A DNA stretch of 64,000 bases from contig JACWAE010000024.1 in NCBI GenBank assembly GCA_014874385.1, positions 1 to 64,000 on the forward strand. The letters are read 5' to 3'. Shown one piece after another: positions 58,643 to 64,000 of this stretch (positions are counted from its first letter, which is position 1; each line of letters starts with the position of its first letter). Position numbers and translations under genes: made by a program. The notes below the pieces were generated by a model. It did no database searches and had not been told where the DNA came from. It saw nothing but the letters and a program-made list of their open reading frames with translations. The DNA is from Dehalococcoidia bacterium. Its GTDB lineage: Bacteria > Chloroflexota > Dehalococcoidia > SZUA-161.

Positions 58643-59815
58643 GTGCCAGAGAGCTTGAGAGATAAGGTAGCAATCATTGGAACCGGGATCACAAAATTCG
58701 GAGAGCATTGGGAAGAAGACGCAGGTGATTTGATTGTCGATGCGGTATATGACGCCTGCAAAGAAGCAAACATTGACCTGCGCAAAGATACCGATGCCCT
58801 ATGGGTTTCCACGCTTTATGATTGGTCAGGCATGTCAGGATGGGCAGCCGCCGAGCCTCTGAAGTTGTTCGGCAAACCTGTTACCAGGGTAGAAAATCAA
58901 TGCGCTTCGGGCATGGATGCCGTTAGAAATGCAGCATACGCCGTAGCTGCTCATAGATACGATATAGTTATAGCCTGTGGCGTAGAGAAAGTCCTGGACC
59001 AAGGTGGCAGGGGGCTATCTCAGGAGATACTATACTGGCACCCTTCATTACCGTGGCAATCCGCACCTGCCTATTTTGCTCCCTGCGCCATCCGGGCATT
59101 CAAGGAATGGGGCTGGACTAGAGAGGACCTGGCAAAAGTCGCTGTTAAAAACCATCAAAACGGAGCAAAGCATCCCAAGGCACATTTCAGAAGAGAGATA
59201 ACTATTGAGACGGTATTAAATGCACCCATGATTTCTTATCCCCTCACCCTTTTTGATTGCTGTGCCCTGTCTGAAGGAGCAGCCGCAGTCGTGCTTACAA
59301 GGCCGGAAATAGCCAAGAGGCTGGTGGGTGACAATTACGCTACAATAAAAGGAATGGCTCTGGCTGTGGAGACTCAATGGCCATATTTCAAGCCCGGCTG
59401 GACTGGCCTGTCCTTTGCGGCAACTGTAAGGGCGGCTGAGGATGCTTATAAAGAGGCTGGGATAACAAACCCGCGCCAGGAATTGGATTTCGGGATAGTC
59501 CACGACTGCTTCACCATAACGGAGCTGATGACCTATCAGGATATGAAGCTGTGTAAACCTGGAGAGGGCGCAGAGCTAATCAGAGCCGGAGTCACAGCTA
59601 TCAACGGAGACTTCCCCATAAACCCTGATGGTGGGCTCAAATGCTTCGGGCATCCCGTTGGCGCTACTGGAGTTAGAATGATAGCCGAGCTGACAAAGCA
59701 GGTTCTGGGAAGGGCAGAAGGTTGCCAGGTTAAGGATGCTAAGATGGGCTTTGCACATAATCTGGGAGGCCCACAAGCAATCGCCGCTGTAGGGATAGTA
59801 GGCAAGCCAGGTTAG
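58643..59815 (+). CDS. Thiolase (SCP2-type), second copy
   Basis: 390 aa from GTG 58643 (GGAGGAG upstream). Nucleophile C87 in ENQCASGMDA, then HDCFTITE and GHPVGATG; the end reads FAHNLGGP, again without the last classical cysteine. It is only distantly alike to the first thiolase and lacks its insertion, so the two probably use different acyl-CoAs. Last gene of the four-gene run. Confidence 0.9.
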   Translation: MPESLRDKVAIIGTGITKFGEHWEEDAGDLIVDAVYDACKEANIDLRKDTDALWVSTLYDWSGMSGWAAAEPLKLFGKPVTRVENQCASGMDAVRNAAYAVAAHRYDIVIACGVEKVLDQGGRGLSQEILYWHPSLPWQSAPAYFAPCAIRAFKEWGWTREDLAKVAVKNHQNGAKHPKAHFRREITIETVLNAPMISYPLTLFDCCALSEGAAAVVLTRPEIAKRLVGDNYATIKGMALAVETQWPYFKPGWTGLSFAATVRAAEDAYKEAGITNPRQELDFGIVHDCFTITELMTYQDMKLCKPGEGAELIRAGVTAINGDFPINPDGGLKCFGHPVGATGVRMIAELTKQVLGRAEGCQVKDAKMGFAHNLGGPQAIAAVGIVGKPG

Positions 59816-59867
59816 AGATTAGAATGGGGCAATAATATTTTCCCCATAAAAAGCAGGGTGAAATAAT

Positions 59868-59960
59868 ATGAACAAGAGAAAAAGGGTAGCAGAACTGAAG
59901 CACCGCCATAAGGCCAAGAAGCTGGAAGAGAAAAGAAAAGCTTCGAAGCCCGCTAAATAA
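59868..59960 (+). CDS. Very small basic protein
   Basis: 30 aa, MNKRKRVAELKHRHKAKKL at 1-19, then EEKRKASKPAK. More than a third of residues are Lys or Arg. AGGGTG precedes the ATG by eight bases. Peptides of this length and charge recur in Chloroflexota in my memory, but I cannot name the family. It may bind RNA or ribosomes. It lies between the thiolase and kinase genes, 52 and 39 bp from them. Confidence 0.5.
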   Translation: MNKRKRVAELKHRHKAKKLEEKRKASKPAK

Positions 59961-59999
59961 AAGTGAGCGAATTCAGCTTCGGTAGAGGGGTAGGCAATA

Positions 60000-61004
60000 A
60001 TGCCAGAGCTGGCAGCACTGGTAAAAGCGCTATCGAACCCCAAAGCATATCCGCACAACCCGAAGTCAGTCGAGTTGGTGCAGACGCAGATATCCTTTGT
60101 CTTCCTTGCCGGAGATTATGTCTACAAGGTAAAGAAGCCTGTTGACTTCGGCTTCCTCGACTTCACCACTCTAGAGAAACGACGCTTCTATTGCGATCAG
60201 GAGGTAATGCTAAACAGGCGTCTTTGCCCCAATATCTACGTGGGGGTAGTAAGTATAACCAGGAAAGGAAAGAGCTTTCTTATCGAGGGCAGCGGTAAAG
60301 AGGTCGAATACGCAGTGAAAATGCGCTCCCTTCCCTATCAGCGTATGATGGACAGGATGCTACAGAGAGACCGGGTGACGCCACAAATGGTGGAGATGGT
60401 TGCTAAGAGATTGACCGAATTTCACCGCAAGGCAGAAATCAGCGAAGAGTTGGCCAATATCGGAGGGCTCGATACTGTGTCGAAAAACGCTGAGGAGAAC
60501 TTCGTTCAGGTCAATAGTTATGTCAACCAAACAATTACCAAAGAGCAATACGAACGGATAAAGAATTACACGCATTCCTTTCTCAAAAAAAACGCAGCGT
60601 TATTTGCCAGGAGGGTTAAAGAGGGCAGAATAAGGGACTGCCACGGAGACCTGCATGCAGCGCATATCTGTTTCATAGACGGCCTATGTATTTTCGACTG
60701 TATCGAGTTCAATGATAGGTTCAGATACATCGATGTTGCCAGCGAGGTCGCCTTCCTGGCCATGGACCTGGATTTCCACAGACGTCCCGAGCTATCGAAA
60801 CACTTCGCTGACGCCTATGTAAAAGCATCGGGTGACAAAGAACTGCTCCAGTTGCTTGACTTCTATAAATGCTACCGCGCCTATGTTCGGGGGAAGGTGG
60901 AAAGTTTCCAGTTGGATGACCCGCATATCTCAGGAGACCAGAAGTCAAAAACACTGAACAGGGCCCGAAGGTACTTCGATCTGGCAGAATTGTATATATC
61001 GTAG
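60000..61004 (+). CDS. Aminoglycoside-phosphotransferase-like kinase (COG2187 N-terminal type)
   Basis: 334 aa. The lysine-rich VYKVKKPVDFGFLDFTTLEKR (first 20 shown; about 41-60) matches COG2187 proteins, with catalytic loop HGDLHAAH at 215-222 and metal-binding D233 in IFDCIEFND. In many bacteria this domain is fused to a P-loop kinase; here that kinase seems to be the separate gene at 61806. Substrate unknown. Its stop TAG is the first part of the REP element at 61001, so the repeat forms the gene end. Confidence 0.8.
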   Translation: MPELAALVKALSNPKAYPHNPKSVELVQTQISFVFLAGDYVYKVKKPVDFGFLDFTTLEKRRFYCDQEVMLNRRLCPNIYVGVVSITRKGKSFLIEGSGKEVEYAVKMRSLPYQRMMDRMLQRDRVTPQMVEMVAKRLTEFHRKAEISEELANIGGLDTVSKNAEENFVQVNSYVNQTITKEQYERIKNYTHSFLKKNAALFARRVKEGRIRDCHGDLHAAHICFIDGLCIFDCIEFNDRFRYIDVASEVAFLAMDLDFHRRPELSKHFADAYVKASGDKELLQLLDFYKCYRAYVRGKVESFQLDDPHISGDQKSKTLNRARRYFDLAELYIS

Positions 61005-61051
61005 TTACCCGATTTATCGGGCGGTTTTGTCTGACGAATCAGGCAACTACA
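61001..61051 (+). repeat. REP copy, left of the RAYT gene
   Basis: Begins GTAGTTACCCGATTT and ends AGGCAACTAC, with internal ACCCGAT/ATCGGGC hairpin. About 80 percent identical to the copy at 61503, same orientation. It supplies the TAG stop of the upstream kinase. Confidence 0.75.
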
Positions 61052-61086
61052 GTTTGTATTTGAACATCGTTTTTAAAAGGCTAGAA

Positions 61087-61506
61087 ATGCGAGCAATCAA
61101 GAATGTACGTTTGAAGGAATATGATTACTCCTCAAATGGATTCTATTTTGTGACAATTTGCATCAATTATCGAAAGCCCTATCTGACAGGCAAAAACAAG
61201 GAGACGGTTCTTCAGTGTATCGAGCAATTACCATGCAAGATAAGCGGAGTAAAACTGGATTATTGCCAAATAATGCCATCTCATATCCATATGATATTGA
61301 TTTTAGAGCAATGTGAAATTAAACTTGCAGAGATTATCAGAAGATTAAAAGCAGCCGTTACAAAGAAAGTTGGGTTCAGGCTATGGCAGCCAAATTACTA
61401 CGAGCACGTGATTAGAAATGAACAAGCATTGGCAATGATTCGGGAATATATTCAGAACAATCCATTAGTAGAGGAAATAGAGTTAAAACGATTCTACGAA
61501 GCGTAG
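61087..61506 (+). CDS. REP-associated tyrosine transposase (RAYT, Y1 family)
   Basis: 139 aa from ATG 61087 (AAAGG upstream). A single-strand HUH nuclease/transposase of the IS200-like fold. Metal-binding HIH at 66-68 in MPSHIHMIL, candidate catalytic Tyr Y121 in IREYIQNNP, plus the WQPNYYEHVIR segment common to RAYTs. The two flanking repeats of the same sequence at 61001 and 61503 are the expected substrates. It is somewhat short but has the whole core. Probably a domesticated REP mover rather than an active IS. Confidence 0.85.
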   Translation: MRAIKNVRLKEYDYSSNGFYFVTICINYRKPYLTGKNKETVLQCIEQLPCKISGVKLDYCQIMPSHIHMILILEQCEIKLAEIIRRLKAAVTKKVGFRLWQPNYYEHVIRNEQALAMIREYIQNNPLVEEIELKRFYEA

Positions 61507-61552
61507 TTGCCCAATTTATTGGGCGAGTTTGCCTGATAAATCAGGCAACTAC
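61503..61552 (+). repeat. REP copy, right of the RAYT gene
   Basis: Begins GTAGTTGCCCAATTT and ends AGGCAACTAC, same direction as the left copy. The RAYT stop TAG (61504-61506) lies in its first bases, as at the left copy. Confidence 0.75.
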
Positions 61553-61617
61553 AGGTCTTGGAGAATACACAAGGTATTAAATATCTGCTATATCATAGCT
61601 TAACATAGGTTAGAGAA

Positions 61618-61791
61618 GTGGCTACATCAGGATATTTCACGTTGGAGTATTGGAAGGATGGAGGGTGGTACGTAGGTAAGCTAAAAGAGGTCCCCGGAGT
61701 ATTCAGTCAGGGCAAGTCTCTCAGGGAACTGGAAGAAAATATCCGCGATGCCTATTACCTGATGGTTGAAGAGGGAGAAAGGCCAATCTAA
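61618..61791 (+). CDS. HicB-like small protein (solitary)
   Basis: 57 aa from GTG 61618. It has the partial-RNase-H-like HicB fold: YFTLEYWKDGGWYVGKL, then EVPGVFSQGKSLRELEENI and a helix ending EEGERPI. This matches HicB antitoxins and HicB-like domains. No HicA toxin (double-stranded-RNA-binding type) is beside it. It lacks the C-terminal DNA-binding part. It could be an orphan antitoxin, or a relic left by the REP unit. It overlaps nothing and precedes the P-loop kinase by 14 bp. Confidence 0.6.
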   Translation: MATSGYFTLEYWKDGGWYVGKLKEVPGVFSQGKSLRELEENIRDAYYLMVEEGERPI

Positions 61792-61805
61792 GCGGAGACG
61801 TTAAG

Positions 61806-62408
61806 ATGAAAGAGCCATTTCCCAAGTTCGTAAAAGCTAACCTCGGGCCTGACATTTTGCTCATCACCGTTGGGCTTCCCGCCTCCTGGAAGACTGAGAC
61901 CAGCGAGGAGATAGCGAAGATAAAGGGCTATACTATCGTACGCACCGACCTTATCAGGAAAGAAGTGCTGAAAGGTGAGGACATTTTCGACGAAAAGGTC
62001 GCCTCGAATATGGATAAACGGATGCTGGTCTACGATGAGACCTTCCGCCAGGCAGAGGAACTCCTCAAGAAAGGGAAAGGCGTGATAGTCGACGCTACCT
62101 TCATCACTCAATCGTTGCGAAGACGGGCCGCTGCTCTGGCAGCCAAATACAAAAGAACCTTTGTCATACTGCAAACTCAATGTCCTCGCGAGGTATCCCT
62201 GGCACGGATTGCTAGACGCAGTAAAGAGAAGTATGAATCTAACGCTCTTACCGAACAAGCCTATATCAATAACGAAAAAAAGTTTGAGAAGGTAGACCTT
62301 GATGACCTGAAGCTGTTGCACCCCAACCTTGACATTGTGCATTTGATAGTAGATACCCAATTCGATCCGCCTGAAGATTGGTATATCATCGGTATGGATA
62401 AGAGATAA
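61806..62408 (+). CDS. P-loop kinase-like protein (COG0645 type) with altered Walker A
   Basis: 200 aa. Resembles the C-terminal ATPase of COG2187 proteins: TDLIRKEVL near 47-55, VIVDATFITQSLRR (about 94-107) and TQCPREVSLARI. The P-loop reads GLPASWKT at 23-30: the glycine before the catalytic lysine is Trp (W28), while K29 and T30 remain. This is unusual for a P-loop and may reduce nucleotide binding or reflect a subfamily. ATG 61806 with GGAGA upstream. It probably partners the APH-like kinase at 60000. Confidence 0.78.
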   Translation: MKEPFPKFVKANLGPDILLITVGLPASWKTETSEEIAKIKGYTIVRTDLIRKEVLKGEDIFDEKVASNMDKRMLVYDETFRQAEELLKKGKGVIVDATFITQSLRRRAAALAAKYKRTFVILQTQCPREVSLARIARRSKEKYESNALTEQAYINNEKKFEKVDLDDLKLLHPNLDIVHLIVDTQFDPPEDWYIIGMDKR

Positions 62409-62427
62409 GCATTCGAGGAACCATTTC

Positions 62428-62455
62428 ACCGCAGAGAGCGCTGAGAACGCAGAGA
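62428..62455 (+). repeat. Left inverted repeat of the GxxExxY cassette
   Basis: ACCGCAGAGAGCGCTGAGAA then CGCAGAGA. Imperfect inverse of the copy at 62850-62878. The A of the start codon of the next gene is its last base. Confidence 0.7.
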
Positions 62456-62903
62456 TGAAGCGTACTTTAAATGAGATAACAGAAGCAGTTATTGGAGCTG
62501 CTATAGCTGTTCATAGAGAACTGGGGCCAGGTTTGCTTGAGTCGGCCTATGATGAGGCATGTCTTGCCTATGAATTGACAGAGCGAGGATTGAATGTTGA
62601 ACGACAAAAAAGCTTGCCTGTGATTTATCGGGAAGTCCTGCTTGATTGCGGATACCGAATAGACCTGCTTGTAGAAGAGCAAATAGTGGTTGAATTGAAG
62701 ACTGTTGAGAGAGTGGAGCCAATTCACGAAGCGCAATTGTTATCTTATCTCAAGCTATCAGGTTGCAAAGTAGGCCTGCTCATCAATTTCAATGTCAAAG
62801 TGCTTAAAAACGGTATCAGAAGGCTCGTCTTCGGGTTTCAAGAACAGTCTTCTCCGCGCTCTCTGCGTGCTCCGCGGTTAAAAGTCACGAACGGGGCTAC
62901 TAG

Positions 62904-62907
<4 letters not shown>
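62455..62907 (+). CDS. GxxExxY-family protein
   Basis: 150 aa. The naming motif is GLLESAY at 26-32, and a PD-(D/E)xK-like core is visible in DLLVEEQIVVELKTV (Asp, then E-x-K), so a nuclease-type fold is likely. Function unknown; the family is common in mobile-repeat-rich genomes. The start and the last 20 codons (SSPRSLRAPRLK) fall inside inverted repeats, so the gene and repeats appear to move as one. Its stop overlaps the PHP gene ATG (ATGA). Confidence 0.82.
62850..62878 (-). repeat. Right inverted repeat of the GxxExxY cassette
   Basis: On the minus strand ACCGCGGAGCACGCAGAGAG then CGCGGAGAA, the inverted partner of the left copy. It encodes part of the C-terminus of the GxxExxY protein. 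Confidence 0.7.

Positions 62908-64000
<1,093 letters not shown>

Noticed and set aside
61001-61552. CRISPR-like spacing of two direct repeats
   Set aside because: Only two copies, 450 bp apart with a transposase gene between; these are REP elements.

Overview
The window reads as a chromosome segment of a member of the Chloroflexota, most likely class Dehalococcoidia. This is a judgement from protein style and gene company: pnp-rpsO beside dapB-asd-dapA, rnpB beside a coiled-coil zinc-ribbon gene, a B12 salvage operon, and mtnA/mtnP with an adenine deaminase. I could not run a 16S or marker-gene search. Genes are dense, TTG and GTG starts are frequent, and several intergenic gaps carry dispersed GC-rich hairpin repeats.

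Layout, left to right. 1-700: tail of an IS transposase, tRNA-Ser(GCU), and a broken terpenoid-cyclase-like fragment. 660-8352: a methyltransferase, miaB, then on the minus strand rpsO-pnp-dapB-asd-dapA (lysine branch plus RNA decay and translation). 8656-10334: two tandem paralogous Cys-rich small proteins and a DUF5343 protein. 11018-17676: ftsA-ftsZ, a small protein, a GHKL ATPase, an MFS transporter with an unusual repeat tail, and a lipoprotein. 17726-26011 (minus): thpR with a metal-dependent hydrolase on a leaderless-type promoter, proB-proA, rho, a transaldolase/FSA-type aldolase and pyrG. 26166-33310: ligA-pth, a MoxR/VWA pair, an esterase and a lipoprotein. 33894-42407: mfd, a HAD hydrolase, nfeD-slipin, birA, the RNase P RNA and a zinc-ribbon protein.

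42525-48876 is a cobalamin salvage and uptake operon led by a cobalamin riboswitch: btuF, cobT, cobS, cobU, a DUF71 ATPase, btuC and btuD. 49046-55410 is a purine and methylthioadenosine salvage run. MtnP can release adenine, AdeC can deaminate it to hypoxanthine, and Hpt can make IMP; MtnA handles the sugar phosphate. A MetE-like zinc protein follows, and the window ends inside ahcY, so homocysteine recovery and methionine formation are close by.

55462-59815 is the most unusual metabolic unit: thiolase, DUF35 Zn-ribbon/OB protein, an HMG-CoA-synthase-like/DUF35 fusion that seems to lack the catalytic Cys, and a second thiolase. It resembles the archaeal thiolase-DUF35-HMG-CoA synthase assembly. 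60000-64000 is a mosaic: an APH-like kinase and a P-loop kinase with a Trp in its P-loop, separated by a REP-transposase unit flanked by REP copies and by a solitary HicB-like gene; then a GxxExxY gene bounded by inverted repeats, a PHP phosphoesterase and the start of ahcY. No CRISPR array, prophage or rRNA operon is visible.
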